Counted from the first letter of the stretch, positions 1-10,132 are shown. The stretch: 64,000 bases of DNA from Paenibacillus sp. OVF10 (GCA_022836915.1 CP094668.1:2108001-2172000); one strand, 5' to 3'. The notes: generated from the sequence alone by a model not told the origin. Translations and numbers: made by a program.

Positions 1-1029
1 CCTCATTAACACCGAGGCTAAGAAAATCATGAAAAAAGCCGCAGTGCCAAAGTTCCCAAGGTGGAGTCTGAAGTCCGTGCCGAGCTAAAACGGAAATACG
101 AGCATTTTGAAGGCAATGCGCATAACTTCCGTCTCATTATGCACTTGGAGAAGCGTGAAGATATCGACGGACTAAACCTGTCTGATGCGGTATTACTAGG
201 GATAAACAAATATCCGTACCCTGGGACAGAGAGCAAAAAAGGCATGTATCATCATGAGTGGCAATATATTCGGGAGATCCGTGATCGCTGGAACGTGCCG
301 GCAGGCAAGAAGACGCTGGAAGCACAGCTGATGGACCTTTGCGACGATATTGCGTACTCCTCACATGACCTCGAGGATGGCATCAAAGCAGGTAAAATTG
401 AAGTACATGAGCATTTCCTGCAAGATCCGCATGTGAATCGACTGATTGTGGATAAAATTACAACGCTGGAGGATCTGTTCTGGAACGGATGGACCCGAGA
501 AGCGATTGGGCAAAAGGTAGAAGAGGTCCTCGCTTCGTTCCTGCGCATCTGGAATGAGAAGATGCCGTTCTGCGAGCATGATTACTCGCGTACCCGTCGT
601 GAGGTGAAAGCCTACTGGGTGAGCTTTTTTGTAGGCAGCCTGGGCGTTATTGACGACGGTGACTGGAAGAAGGTAACTTTTGTCCGTGAAGGGGCTGAAG
701 ACCTTGATATGTTGCGTACGGTGAGTGTGCTCAAGAGTTTTGCCTGGGTGACCATGATCCGTGACCTACGTGTACAGCGGCTACAGAAGCGTAGTGAGTG
801 GATGATTAAGCGCTTATGGGATGCATTCCTCGATCCGGAAACGTCCAAATCGATTATTCCATCCGACTGGCTGCAGCGGTATGAGAAGGATCAAGCCAAA
901 GCCCAGCCGATCTGGACTTGGGAACACATGGTGATCGATTATATCGCAGGAATGACGGATGCATTTGCCGAGAAAATATATAATGAACTCTACGGTCTGA
1001 AGGTGGGTTCGATCTACGATCTGGATTAA
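1..1029 (+). CDS. dGTPase-like HD-domain triphosphohydrolase, 3' part, frameshifted
   Basis: This is the C-terminal part of a deoxyguanosinetriphosphate triphosphohydrolase-like protein, a family that cleaves dNTPs to deoxynucleoside plus triphosphate in the cytoplasm. The start and the HD metal-binding motifs lie upstream of the window. Visible family segments are FEGNAHNFRLI and LMDLCDDIAYSSHDLEDG, the latter a helix typical of these enzymes. Bases 2-55 read in frame 2 (ending KKIMKKAAVPKF), while the rest reads in frame 1 from base 61 (VESEVRAEL). One extra C in the CCC at 55-57 would join them as KFPKVESEV. The break is therefore probably a lost base. The family is fairly sure; the substrate is not. 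Confidence 0.8.
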
Positions 1030-1059
1030 AATTAACCGATATAAAGGGAGATGAGACGC

Positions 1060-2076
1060 GTGGCTAAGCGAATGAGTGAGATGTTCAGTCTGGGCGTACT
1101 TGACCTTGTGCCAAGGTTAAACGATGCCACAGCGGAACAGGCACTTCAACAATCGCTGACACTTGCGCAACATGCCGAGGCTTTGGGATACGCCCGATAC
1201 TGGACATCAGAGCATCATGATATGGCTGAACTGGCATCGGCCTCTCCCGAAGTACTGTTATCGCACATCGGAGCAAGGACAACAACGATCCAACTTGGCT
1301 CTGGTGCGGTCTTGTTGCCGCATTATAGCCCACTCAAGGTTGCGGAGTCGTTCCGCCTGCTGGCTGCGCTCTATCCGGGGCGCATTGAGCTTGGGCTCGG
1401 ACGTGCTCCTGGCGGTGGACCTCATGCCACGATGGCACTCAGTGGCAATTACTTGCAGCATGTGTCCAAGCTGCCTGAATCGCTCGCAGCACTCACAGAA
1501 CTGCTCGAAGACCGCTACATGTACGAGGATCATCCCGTGACAGCTCGTCCGATTCCCAAGCTTCCGTTATCACTCTGGATGTTGGGAACTAACGTGAAGA
1601 GTGCAGAATTTGCGGCACGGTTTGGCATGGGATATGTCTTTGGTCAATTCATGAGTGATACCGATGGTACAGAGGCTGTAAGGCGATACCGAGAAGGATT
1701 TATTCCTAGTGCAACGATGAAGGAGCCTGAAGTTATGGTGGCAGTCAGCGTATTGTGTGCCGAGTCAGAGACGGATGCTATGGCCTGGAGTCGTGACATG
1801 GCGGAGAGGCGCAAGCTGGATGGGAAAGAACGTTCAACCGAGCCGAATTCAAGTGGTATCGCGGTCTCTAAGACGAAGGATGCAGCCGTTAGTGATCATA
1901 ATGAATCGGTGCGGCACTATGCAGGTACAGCTGAGCAGGTATGGGCACGATTGCAACAGGTGAGTAACAGGCTGGATACGGAGAGGTTGCTTCTGGTTAC
2001 GGCAGGACCAGATTATGAGCGCAGGTTGGATTCATATCGATTGCTGGCTGAGCATAAGACAGCAATACTGAACTAG
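1060..2076 (+). CDS. LLM class flavin-dependent oxidoreductase (luciferase-like monooxygenase)
   Basis: This is a bacterial-luciferase-like FMN- or F420-dependent oxidoreductase with a TIM-barrel fold. The N-terminal FSLGVLDLVP strand, YWTSEHHDM, the segment from LGSGAVLLPHYSPLKVAE and LGLGRAPGG are all typical of the MsnO8/YceB-like subgroup. The GTG at 1060 is preferred because the GGGAG at 1046-1050 is 9 bases upstream. The in-frame ATG at 1051 directly abuts that site. The gene follows the dGTPase by 30 bases and may share its transcript. Length (338 aa) is normal. The substrate cannot be inferred. Confidence 0.88.
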   Translation: MAKRMSEMFSLGVLDLVPRLNDATAEQALQQSLTLAQHAEALGYARYWTSEHHDMAELASASPEVLLSHIGARTTTIQLGSGAVLLPHYSPLKVAESFRLLAALYPGRIELGLGRAPGGGPHATMALSGNYLQHVSKLPESLAALTELLEDRYMYEDHPVTARPIPKLPLSLWMLGTNVKSAEFAARFGMGYVFGQFMSDTDGTEAVRRYREGFIPSATMKEPEVMVAVSVLCAESETDAMAWSRDMAERRKLDGKERSTEPNSSGIAVSKTKDAAVSDHNESVRHYAGTAEQVWARLQQVSNRLDTERLLLVTAGPDYERRLDSYRLLAEHKTAILN

Positions 2077-2113
2077 GCTGATCACTTTATGATGTTAGCC
2101 GTTGAAATCCGAA

Positions 2114-2168
2114 CAAACCGAAGAGCTGCAGATCGGGACTTTACCGTATGCTGCAGCTCTTCGGTTTG
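2114..2168 (+). terminator. 18-bp perfect hairpin after the LLM oxidoreductase gene
   Basis: An inverted repeat with a perfect 18-bp stem (arms 2114-2131 and 2151-2168, CAAACCGAAGAGCTGCAG and its complement) and a 19-base loop lies 38 bases after the stop codon. The following T-tract is weak, so termination is likely but not textbook. Confidence 0.65.
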
Positions 2169-2228
2169 GACTTTGTCAAGATTCAACAATCTTTTACAAA
2201 ACCAAGCATCTTAATGACAAAATAATGT

Positions 2229-2354
2229 TATAATACTTTACGTCTATTTTCCTATCGATATAATATAGATAAGTTCTTTTGACAAGAGGTCAAAAGAAGG
2301 GGAAAACACTGACAAAAGCACCTGAATTCGGGATGACCGAAGAGGTCAAGGGGG
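2229..2354 (+). promoter_or_regulatory. leader and promoter region of the chemotaxis receptor
   Basis: A perfect TATAAT lies at 2229-2234, without a convincing -35 box. The leader holds two small hairpins: CTTTTGAC-AAGAG-GTCAAAAG at 2276-2296 and GACC-GAAGA-GGTC at 2335-2347. Their loops are similar (AAGAG and GAAGA). A strong ribosome site AAGGGGG at 2348-2354 follows. No known riboswitch consensus was recognised. Confidence 0.4.
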
Positions 2355-2361
2355 AAATCAT

Positions 2362-4074
2362 ATGTTCAGCAGATTCAAGATCAAGAGTATCGGTCTGCGT
2401 ATCAGCATCGCGTTCTACTTGTTAATCCTCTGTTTAATTATTTTGAGTGTCACGATTGTCACCCGGATGAATTCAATTGAAACCAATACTAACGAAATTA
2501 CGAACAATTGGATGCCATCAATCCAGCAAATTAATCGGTTAAATTATACCACAGAGCATGTCCTGTCACTGAGTTATCGTCACTTTGACGCGGATGAAAC
2601 AGACAAGGCATTTTTGTCAGAAGAGCGTACCAAGTATATTCGTGAAACGACACAGGCGATTAAAATCTATGATCAGCAAGAGAAGTCTGCGGATGAGCTC
2701 GAACACTGGACTGCGTTCAAGAACAAATGGGAAGCATATCTCAAGATTAATACGCAATCGATCAAGCTGAGTGATGAGGGTCAGACACAGCTGGCGAAGG
2801 AAGTATCTGATAAAGGTGCTGATTCCTTTGACACCATGCAAGTCGATCTAGATTATCTCGTGGAATATAATCAGGAACAGTCCAATCTTGCGGCGGCCCA
2901 AACAATCAGATCGGTGCAGGATGGTAGATTAATCATCATTATTGGCGTTCTTGTCATGATTGTCATTACAGCGATCAGCATTCCGATTATCCGTTCACAG
3001 GTCGTGAAACCACTGCTACGTGTCATTAGTGCGGTGAAACTGATTGCAGAAGGCCAATTGAATGTTCAGGACATACATACCAAACATGAGGATGAAGTCG
3101 GTGTTCTGGCCAAAGCGGTGAATGACATGAAAGGTAACCTGACTTCCATGGTTCTGAGCGTCAGACGAATTGCGGAAGCTGTCAATCTGCAAAGTGGGGA
3201 ACTGGCAATATCCTCAGAAGAGGTTAAGATTGGTAGTCGCCAAATTGCTGTGACCATGGAAGAGTCAGCCAAGGCCGCAGAGAGCCAGGCAGAGACAGCC
3301 GTGGAATCAGCCCGGACGGTTGAAGCGTTGAATGATCACATTCAAAATCATACGGAACAAGGCAGCCAGCTGCGCGTCATGTCGGATCTTGTACTGAAAC
3401 AAGGGCTGAATGGTCGCAAGGCGATGGAACAGTCGGTGCAGCAGATGCAACAGATTTCCGGTTCGGTCTCGGCTTCCATGAACAAGATGGAACGGTTGAA
3501 TCGTAAAAATGAAGATATCTCCAAACTGGTTCAGGTCATACATGACATTGCACGCCAAACCAATCTGCTTGCATTGAATGCCTCTATTGAGGCAGCACGT
3601 GCGGGAGAGAGTGGACGTGGATTCGCTGTAGTGGCATCAGAAGTGCGGAAGTTATCTGAGGCTGTGCAGACTTCGGTCGAAGAGATCACGGCGATTACCG
3701 AGGATATTCAGCAGGAGTCACAAGGGGTGGTTGCGGAATTACGTACGGGCGTTCAGGAAACCGAACTGGGTCAGGAACATGTGCTTGCTTCAGGTCAACT
3801 CTTCCGTACAATTAACGAATCGGTGGAAGGCATGGTTGGTGTCATCAGCACGATGACAGATGGACTGGCAGGCATGCAGGAAGCAAGCGGACGAATGAAT
3901 GATTTCAGTCAGCAGATTTCCGCTGTTTCGGAACAATCGGCAGCGAGTGTGGAAGAAGTTTCTGCATCGGCGGAAGAGCAGGTAAGTTCCATGGAAACGA
4001 TTAGCGGCAACATTCAAAGTCTGAAAGAATTATCGGAAGATTTGCTTACATCCATTGAAAAATTAAAAATATAA
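2362..4074 (+). CDS. methyl-accepting chemotaxis protein
   Basis: This is a membrane chemoreceptor that signals to CheA/CheW. A short cytoplasmic N-terminus is followed by TM1 (about residues 10-33), an extracytoplasmic four-helix-bundle-type sensor (about 35-190), TM2 (about 191-211), a HAMP domain (about 212-265) and a long coiled-coil signalling domain. The conserved hairpin tip is around residue 395-420 ([20 protein letters not shown]). At 570 aa it has normal length for this class. It stands alone between a hairpin and a strong terminator, so it is probably monocistronic. The ligand cannot be told from the sequence. Confidence 0.95.
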   Translation: MFSRFKIKSIGLRISIAFYLLILCLIILSVTIVTRMNSIETNTNEITNNWMPSIQQINRLNYTTEHVLSLSYRHFDADETDKAFLSEERTKYIRETTQAIKIYDQQEKSADELEHWTAFKNKWEAYLKINTQSIKLSDEGQTQLAKEVSDKGADSFDTMQVDLDYLVEYNQEQSNLAAAQTIRSVQDGRLIIIIGVLVMIVITAISIPIIRSQVVKPLLRVISAVKLIAEGQLNVQDIHTKHEDEVGVLAKAVNDMKGNLTSMVLSVRRIAEAVNLQSGELAISSEEVKIGSRQIAVTMEESAKAAESQAETAVESARTVEALNDHIQNHTEQGSQLRVMSDLVLKQGLNGRKAMEQSVQQMQQISGSVSASMNKMERLNRKNEDISKLVQVIHDIARQTNLLALNASIEAARAGESGRGFAVVASEVRKLSEAVQTSVEEITAITEDIQQESQGVVAELRTGVQETELGQEHVLASGQLFRTINESVEGMVGVISTMTDGLAGMQEASGRMNDFSQQISAVSEQSAASVEEVSASAEEQVSSMETISGNIQSLKELSEDLLTSIEKLKI

Positions 4075-4208
4075 CCTTCTTCTTATAATAGAAGAAGCTG
4101 GAATCACGCAGGCGGCAATTGGTGAGATATCAGTATGATATATGAGCTGTTGGCCTATAACGTTTGCTTTCAAGAATGATTAGGATTCCAATGTTATAAT
4201 CTCAAAAT

Positions 4209-4249
4209 AAAATAAGGTGTTCCTAAACAATGGGAACACCTTATTTTTT
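4209..4249 (+). terminator. intrinsic terminator after the chemotaxis receptor
   Basis: A 15-bp stem (4209-4223 with 4233-4247, built around AAGGTGTTCC) is followed by a T-rich stretch, about 135 bases after the receptor stop codon. The remaining 4250-4393 holds nothing I recognise. Confidence 0.88.
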
Positions 4250-4413
4250 CTTTCCAATTAGATACGTGTAAGGAAATGGATAGTTGTCTAGGAGCCTAAC
4301 ATTGTATACAATGACTACCTGAAGCAAACGTATGAGTCGTATTTGTTATGTCTTCAATGAGCTTACTATTTATATAGAAGAAACATGATTAATGGAGGAA
4401 GGAGAGGGGGATT

Positions 4414-5391
4414 TTGCCTGATGAAACACTTGGTATTTACGATACTTCTGGGAAACACCTCTACACTTTTGCTTGCCACGAGAACGAGCATGAATTATGC
4501 ATGATGGAACTGAATACGCTGCTTGAACCGAGTTTGGAGATCCGTATGGATATGGGGTCGTATGTGTGGTCTGAACGATGTATTCCACCTGGACGCAGTC
4601 CTTTTATCCATGGCAGACTGGACGTGATCGGCGAAGGGAGCAGCGTGACTGATCTGCTTCCTCTTGCCAAAGAGATTCAGCTGTTGCCAGAAGAGACATT
4701 TAAGGTGATTTGTCTGAAAGAAGGGGATCATACCCCTGATTATGCACAGTCTCGTCAACTGGAAAAAGAAATCGGCATGTGCATTAAGGGCAAGGCACAG
4801 ATGAAACAACCTAAGGTGACTTTCGGCCTAATCCGAACAGGAGAAAAATGGATCTTGGGCCAGTGGACAGAAGCTGATCGATCTTGGCAAATTCATAGGC
4901 AGAAGCCGCAAAACTACTCGACTGGATTTGGCATCACGCTTGCGAGAGCGCTGGTTAATATTGCTGTTCCGAGAGTAGAAAACCATCGCTTGCTTGATCC
5001 ATGCTGCGGTATGGGAACAGTTGTGATTGAGGCTTTATCCATGGGAATTGACGCAAAAGGTAACGATCTCAATCCGCTGGCTGTCCGAGGTGCACGTATC
5101 AATCTGCCGCATTATGGATATGATTCAGATCGAATCACACTGGGGGATATGAATGAACTGCAAGATTTGTATGATGCAGCAATTCTGGACATGCCTTATA
5201 ATCTCTGCTCTGTACTTCCGGATGCTGAGCAACGAGCCATGCTGGAGAGTTTGCGCATATTGGTAAAACGGGCAGTAATTGTTTCCACAGAGTGGGTAGA
5301 AGAGCACTTGTTGGAAGCGGGATGGACTGTAAAAGAGTACCGAACAGTACATAAAGGCACGTTTATACGTCATATTTGGCTGTGTATGTAA
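4414..5391 (+). CDS. TRM11/UPF0020-family SAM-dependent RNA methyltransferase
   Basis: This is a predicted RNA guanine-N2-type methyltransferase. The C-terminal Rossmann domain carries motif I LLDPCCGMGT at about residue 194 and a catalytic motif IV DMPYN (NPPY-like) at about residue 259. The N-terminal half begins with an FACHENE segment seen in Bacillus and Paenibacillus homologues. The start is a TTG at 4414 with a purine-rich ribosome site (GGAGGAAGGAGAGGGGG, 4394-4410) just upstream; no ATG upstream in this frame is open. The target RNA is unknown. A rho-independent terminator follows directly. Confidence 0.82.
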   Translation: MPDETLGIYDTSGKHLYTFACHENEHELCMMELNTLLEPSLEIRMDMGSYVWSERCIPPGRSPFIHGRLDVIGEGSSVTDLLPLAKEIQLLPEETFKVICLKEGDHTPDYAQSRQLEKEIGMCIKGKAQMKQPKVTFGLIRTGEKWILGQWTEADRSWQIHRQKPQNYSTGFGITLARALVNIAVPRVENHRLLDPCCGMGTVVIEALSMGIDAKGNDLNPLAVRGARINLPHYGYDSDRITLGDMNELQDLYDAAILDMPYNLCSVLPDAEQRAMLESLRILVKRAVIVSTEWVEEHLLEAGWTVKEYRTVHKGTFIRHIWLCM

Positions 5392-5400
5392 GCGTAAAAC

Positions 5401-5445
5401 AAAAAAATCTACCTCTAGGGAAATTTCCAGAGGTAGATTTTTTTG
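5401..5445. terminator. bidirectional intrinsic terminator
   Basis: A 16-bp stem (5401-5416 with 5429-5444) carries an A-run on the left arm and a T-run on the right. It lies between the convergent methyltransferase and dehydrogenase genes and can serve both strands. Confidence 0.85.
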
Positions 5446-5566
5446 TTACTTACATATCCATTGAACTAACCGTTTACACTAGAACGTAGAGGACAGAAAT
5501 ATTCTTTTGTTCAATTGATATCGTTGATCTGATTTGCACAATATTGCATGGGAACGGGTGTTTGTG

Positions 5567-6523
5567 TTAATATTTATGACTATAATCCACAAGGTTCACC
5601 GGCAGGGTATCGCCAGCGACGTAAGCTTCTAGATTTTTGACGAAAATATCGACTGCTCGATCCGTGTATTGCTCTGTACTTCCTGCGATATGAGGCGTAA
5701 TTAACACGTTATCCATGCCCCATAGCGGGTGGTCTGCAGGAAGAGGTTCTTCTTCGAACACGTCCAGTGCAGCGAAGGCAACTTGGCCGTTTTGGAGTGC
5801 ATTCAGCAACGCTTCCGTTTTCACACTGGGGCCACGGCCCACATTGACGAAGCAGGCACCGGATCGGAACTGCTCAAATGCAGTTTGATCATATATATGT
5901 TTGGTTTCATCGGTTAGCGGTAAAATGTTAATTACATAATCGCCCTGGCTCAAGGCTTCATGTAAACCGGTCATGTCGTACATTTGGTCCACATTGGGGA
6001 CATCCTTACCTGAGCGGCGAACTCCGATCGTGCGCATGCCGAGTGCTTTGAGAATACGGGCTGTTTCCGTACCGATCTCACCTACACCAACGATGACCGC
6101 TGTTTTGCCATGCAGTTCCGGCAGTGGTTTGGCAGGAGCTTTCCATTCGGCCTGCTGTTGATGCAGCATAGCTTGTCTCAGCCAGCGACTGTGGGACAAC
6201 ATCATGCCCAGAATAATTTCGGTGATTGGAATCGCGTGAACTCCATTTGCACTGGTGATCTGAACGTTCTTTTGTTGCAAATCTGCGAAGGGGAGATTGT
6301 CCACACCAGCAGACCAGACCTGAACCCACTTCAACAGGCTGTCCTGTTTCAATGCATGTTCTGTGACGAGTGGGGACCAGCCGAGAATAATCTCAGCTTC
6401 TTTCAACTCAGCGGGGTCCAATTCCTTGGCTTTTCCGAATTTCAGGGTGTATCCCGGTGCAGCATTCCGAATGCGTTGTTGCTGTTCTTCGGATAGAGAT
6501 GGAAAACATACAATTTTACCCAT
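5567..6523 (-). CDS. D-2-hydroxyacid dehydrogenase (NAD-dependent)
   Basis: This is a cytoplasmic oxidoreductase of the D-isomer-specific 2-hydroxyacid dehydrogenase family (phosphoglycerate or glyoxylate/hydroxypyruvate reductase-like). The NAD-binding loop GVGEIG is at residues 146-151. The catalytic triad is visible as Arg230 (VNVGRG), a Glu near 258 (DVFEEEPLP) and His278 (TPHIAGS). Length (318 aa) is normal. A ribosome site AGGAGG lies upstream of the ATG. There is no ACT domain, so it is not a classical SerA. The true substrate is open. Confidence 0.9.
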   Translation of the reverse strand: MGKIVCFPSLSEEQQQRIRNAAPGYTLKFGKAKELDPAELKEAEIILGWSPLVTEHALKQDSLLKWVQVWSAGVDNLPFADLQQKNVQITSANGVHAIPITEIILGMMLSHSRWLRQAMLHQQQAEWKAPAKPLPELHGKTAVIVGVGEIGTETARILKALGMRTIGVRRSGKDVPNVDQMYDMTGLHEALSQGDYVINILPLTDETKHIYDQTAFEQFRSGACFVNVGRGPSVKTEALLNALQNGQVAFAALDVFEEEPLPADHPLWGMDNVLITPHIAGSTEQYTDRAVDIFVKNLEAYVAGDTLPVNLVDYSHKY

Positions 6524-6730
6524 AATGTGTGGTCCTCCTGAGATAAATAGTTTGATGAGTTTGATAATTAAAGTGTATCAGATTTGGTGTTGGATGTGCA
6601 TTTAGGTGGGAAATGCAGGAATCTAGCCTTATTTGCAAATGGTTATATTTGTGTCACTCTATACTTACCCAACTTGAAACGATATGTATAGTTATGAAAT
6701 AATAGAGCGAACTTTAGAGAGGTGTATGCA

Positions 6731-7333
6731 ATGAATAACCAATCACATCAGGATCATTCATCCCGACGGGAAAGATTGTTTGTAGCAATTCGTCTTCCTG
6801 TTGCTGTTCAGCAGTCTCTTCAGATGGATGCAAGGCTTGTACAGAACAAGCTAGATTTTCGTAAATGGACAGATCATAGAGATTATCATATAACCTTACA
6901 ATTTCTGGGGGATACGTTAGTTAGTGACATCGGGCACCTGCGAAAAGCATTGCGCTCAGCAGCAAGCGGATTTCAGCCGTTTGAACTTCAGCTTTCCGAC
7001 TGGGGCACATTTGGACTTGAAGAAGCACCTAAGGTGCTTTGGAAAGGTGTTAGCGGAGAGGTAGAGCACTTGTTTTCATTGCAAAAACAAATTGTGCAGG
7101 CGACTTCGCCCCTTGGGTATGAAGCTGAATTAAGACCTTATGCTCCCCACATTACCATTGCCAGAAAATATCTGGGTCAGCTTCCAGGTAATGAAAATAA
7201 AGGGGTATCTGGAGTGCTTCCGGAACATTCCGCAGGTGCTAATTCATGGATGGTGGAGGACATTGTACTTTATGTGACAAGGCTGGGCCAATCGCCAATG
7301 TATGAGGTCCTGGACACGTTCTCTTTTTCCTGA
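6731..7333 (+). CDS. thpR: RNA 2',3'-cyclic phosphodiesterase (2H phosphoesterase, LigT family)
   Basis: This is a cytoplasmic 2H-family phosphoesterase. Its two catalytic HxT/Sx motifs are visible as HITLQF and HITIAR, separated by about 80 residues, and the N-terminus has the family's LFVAIRLP strand. The ATG at 6731 is chosen because the purine-rich AGAGAGG at about 6715-6721 is properly spaced for it. An in-frame GTG at 6722 overlaps that site. The physiological substrate of the family is uncertain. Confidence 0.9.
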   Translation: MNNQSHQDHSSRRERLFVAIRLPVAVQQSLQMDARLVQNKLDFRKWTDHRDYHITLQFLGDTLVSDIGHLRKALRSAASGFQPFELQLSDWGTFGLEEAPKVLWKGVSGEVEHLFSLQKQIVQATSPLGYEAELRPYAPHITIARKYLGQLPGNENKGVSGVLPEHSAGANSWMVEDIVLYVTRLGQSPMYEVLDTFSFS

Positions 7334-7360
7334 TAATCATTTTTATGCCATAAAATCACA

Positions 7361-7389
7361 TTGACATAACGTTTATCCCTATGTAATAT
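7361..7389 (+). promoter_or_regulatory. sigma-A promoter of the SleB-like gene
   Basis: TTGACA at 7361-7366, a 17-base spacer and TAATAT at 7384-7389 form a near-consensus housekeeping promoter, 73 bases upstream of the next ATG. Confidence 0.7.
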
Positions 7390-7462
7390 TAGCCATCGTT
7401 ATTCAAATTCTTTTTTTGGGTTACTTAGTTAAGGGAATTGTTTCGACAGGAGGAATCTTCGA

Positions 7463-8318
7463 ATGAACATTATAAGCAAAAATCGTTGGGTAGCACCGAT
7501 GTTATCAGTGCTGCTTGTATGTATAGTGGGGGTAAATGTCGTTCAGGCGACGGGGAAGTGGAACGAAGCTAGTGATAGTAAACAGATGACTGAACTTGCG
7601 GCTTCTGTGCAAAATAACCAAACATCTACGCAAGAAGAGAGGCGTATGATGGAAGATGGGACAAGTCTGTCTTCTAATCTGTCTGCCCAAACCGTAGCGT
7701 GGACTGAATCTCTGCCAGCGAAGAACTGGCTTACGACTGCTCAAGAAGAGCAGGAACTGCAAGAAGCCAAGGCCAAGAACAAAGCTAGAGCGGTAGCTGC
7801 GGCCAAAGCCAAAAAAGAAGCTGCACTGAAATTGGCCAAAGTGAAACGTGCCAAAGAAGTCGCTGCTGTAACAACTCCCCCAAAAACTATACTTTACACG
7901 GACCAAACTTCTGAACCAGGAAGACTCGAAACTCGCAACCTGGTCATACAGTGTGTCCGATAAAGAACTGCATCTGCTGCAAAAAATCGTCATGGCAGAA
8001 GCGGAAGGTGAACCGTACGAAGGCAAAGTGGCAGTTGCCAATGTTGTCTTAAACCGGCTGCGGTCAGCCAATTTTCCCGATACCATTTACAAGGTCATCT
8101 ATCAGAAATCCCAGTTTAGTCCTGTAGCGAACGGACGTATGAAACGTGTAGTTCCCAACGAGGACAGCATCAAAGCAGTGAATGCTGCGTTGAACGGGAA
8201 GAAGGAAGTTGCCGATGATACGTATTATTTCTTATCATTGACGCTTGCCGACGATCTGACAGTTGCTCGCTCGCAGAAAAAAGTAAAAACGATCGGTCAT
8301 CATACTTTTTACAAGTAA
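7463..8318 (+). CDS. SleB-like cell wall hydrolase (Hydrolase_2), frameshifted
   Basis: This is a secreted peptidoglycan hydrolase related to the spore cortex-lytic SleB/CwlJ catalytic domain. The N-terminus has a signal or anchor segment (about residues 12-30) and an Ala/Lys-rich coiled stretch near residues 95-135. The C-terminal 120 residues are the catalytic domain, with KIVMAEAEGEPYEGKVAVAN and NVVLNRL. The N-terminal part reads in frame 2 to 7963, but the domain continues in frame 3 (TWSYSVSDKEL). A net one-base gain, or two losses, must lie between about 7870 and 7940. The ribosome site AGGAGG precedes the ATG. Presence of the vegetative promoter argues for growth-phase rather than purely spore expression. 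Confidence 0.8.
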
Positions 8319-8479
8319 TCGACCCGTAAATTCTGCAAACAGGCAGGGTAGTTAACTGTGTGTGTATCACATGGCCCTTGAAAAAGCCTGGATCGTAGTT
8401 TTATTTCGTTATTTAAAATATCGTTATACTCTAAATTACCCTTTTTTCTGCCAAATCATACGGTGGAATTAGTGAAAAT

Positions 8480-8521
8480 AAAGAAGGTTCCCTTCCAAAA
8501 ATTCGGAAGGGAACCTTCTTT
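8480..8521. terminator. bidirectional intrinsic terminator
   Basis: A perfect 17-bp stem (8480-8496 with 8505-8521, core GAAGGTTCCCTTCC) carries A- and T-rich flanks between two convergent genes. Confidence 0.88.
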
Positions 8522-8591
8522 GTATATCGTGAGCAATTGTCTTGTCCTCTATAACACCTCGTGAGAGCTGTTCTATAGGCCCATAGAGGCG

Positions 8592-9806
8592 TCAGAATGG
8601 TATTCTGGTACCTGACAAGGACGTGGCAGCAATTCCGGCTGTGAAGCGCTCCACGGAGGTTGTTGTGACTTCGGCCGTAGTCGGGAACAATAAATTATGA
8701 ACAGCTTGAGCACAGCACTTCGGATCATAGGCCGAATGGTTACCTGAAATATGTGCTACGTTCAGCGGGCTTTCAGTTTGAGTAGATGCCTGTTCCACTA
8801 GTTGTCTGAAACGATTGGTGATCACGTCGGCAGAGTGAATGACCTGGCCGTATCCGGCTTGTACAAAGTATTCACAGTTCTCTTCCTCTTGACCTGCAAT
8901 CGGAGGAATGAACAACATCGGTAGACCCTTGGCCAGCGCTTCAGTGCATGTCATGCCACCTGGCTTCGTAATCAGCACATCGGATACATCCATCAGTTTG
9001 CTTACTTCCCGTGTATATCCCAAAATACGAATATTCGGATGTTGGAAGCAAGGCATTTCCTTCATTTTTGCAATCATTTTTTCATTGCTTCCTAGACAGA
9101 AGACCAATTGAACACGATCTGCCCAAGACGTGAGAGCTTTCATATGATCCTCATCAAACGAAAGTCCCCATCCGCCACCCATAAGCAGCGCCGTAGGCAT
9201 GTTCTGAAGCCCCATCTCTTCCCGTAGCTTCACCTTATCTCCAGCTTCCCAGAAGTCTGGATGCACAGGGATTCCCGTGATCTGAATATGGGAGGGATCG
9301 ACACCCCGGATCTCAAGCAATGCTTTGACCTGAGGGGTAGAGACCAGATATTTGTTCACTTCCGGATTAATCCATGTTCCGTGCACGTCATAATCCGTCA
9401 CAACCGTATAGAGCGGGATATTCAGACCCTGGCGTTTGAGCCGGGAGATGACAGCATTCGGAAAAGGATGGGTACAGATCACCGCATCGGGTTTTAGTTG
9501 GGATACGACCTGTGCCGTCTGTGTATAGAAAATTCGGTGCAACGCCAGCTTGGTAAAACCATTTAATGATTTATTGTACTGTGTGCGGTACAACAGGCTG
9601 ACCAGTTTGGGTTGAACCGATAGTGTCTTTCGATATGCAGAGAAAATTAGTGGAGCTACCGTTGGGTTCAAAAATTTGCCTAGTTCAATGACACGACTGT
9701 GAACATGTGGACTGACTTTTTTGATGCCATGTGCCAGCGCATGAGCGGCCTGAGTGTGACCGGTACCGAAACCTTCCGATAATAAGAGCACTCTTGGTTT
9801 TCGCAT
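8592..9806 (-). CDS. MGDG synthase/UgtP-like glycosyltransferase (GT28)
   Basis: This resembles the processive diacylglycerol glucosyltransferases and MGDG synthases that make glycolipids at the inner face of the membrane from UDP-sugars. Visible motifs are the N-terminal SEGFGTGHTQAAHAL, THPFPNAVISRL, a Gly-rich loop GGGWGLSF and the donor-binding TKPGGMTCTEALAKGLPML. Length (404 aa) fits the family. The ATG at 9806 is preferred: AAAGGTGA sits just before it, inside the six extra codons that a start at 9824 would add. The gene ends near a bidirectional terminator and appears monocistronic. The exact sugar and acceptor are not determinable. Confidence 0.85.
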   Translation of the reverse strand: MRKPRVLLLSEGFGTGHTQAAHALAHGIKKVSPHVHSRVIELGKFLNPTVAPLIFSAYRKTLSVQPKLVSLLYRTQYNKSLNGFTKLALHRIFYTQTAQVVSQLKPDAVICTHPFPNAVISRLKRQGLNIPLYTVVTDYDVHGTWINPEVNKYLVSTPQVKALLEIRGVDPSHIQITGIPVHPDFWEAGDKVKLREEMGLQNMPTALLMGGGWGLSFDEDHMKALTSWADRVQLVFCLGSNEKMIAKMKEMPCFQHPNIRILGYTREVSKLMDVSDVLITKPGGMTCTEALAKGLPMLFIPPIAGQEEENCEYFVQAGYGQVIHSADVITNRFRQLVEQASTQTESPLNVAHISGNHSAYDPKCCAQAVHNLLFPTTAEVTTTSVERFTAGIAATSLSGTRIPF

Positions 9807-10064
9807 GAGTTCACCTTTATTCATAAGTTTTAATTCAAAATGAAGATATTCTAGCTAGGGAATGCGTTACTACATGAATATACATTGAAGCTCAAAATCA
9901 TGTTTCTTCTATGAATATTTACACCATATATCTTACAATGAGACAACCTAAACTTCATTATATATACGTATTATCTGAGTCATCTTACACTATAGACGAC
10001 GACAGAAGGAGTTTCCACTGCATTTAGGTTAAAAAATATTAACACAATTTTTAAAATGTTAGGG

Positions 10065-10132
10065 TTGCAATCTGTTTTCTAAGGTGGTATTGTATATTTT
10101 GACCGAATGACCGAATTGTATTTTTGGTCATT
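10065..10132 (+). promoter_or_regulatory. promoter and operator of the TetR gene
   Basis: A candidate promoter TTGCAA (10065-10070), N17, TATTGT (10088-10093) is followed by a dyad AATGACC-N13-GGTCATT at 10106-10132. Inside it are TGAC at 10108-10111 and GTCA at 10127-10130, 15 bases apart. An extra direct half-site TGACC lies at 10100-10104. Position and symmetry suggest autoregulation by the TetR protein. The rest of 9825-10064 is AT-rich and shows nothing else. Confidence 0.6.

Noticed and set aside
2251-2361. Cyclic di-GMP riboswitch or sigma-D promoter before the chemoreceptor
   Set aside because: CGATAT is present but no matching -35 box, and the conserved GEMM core sequences are absent.
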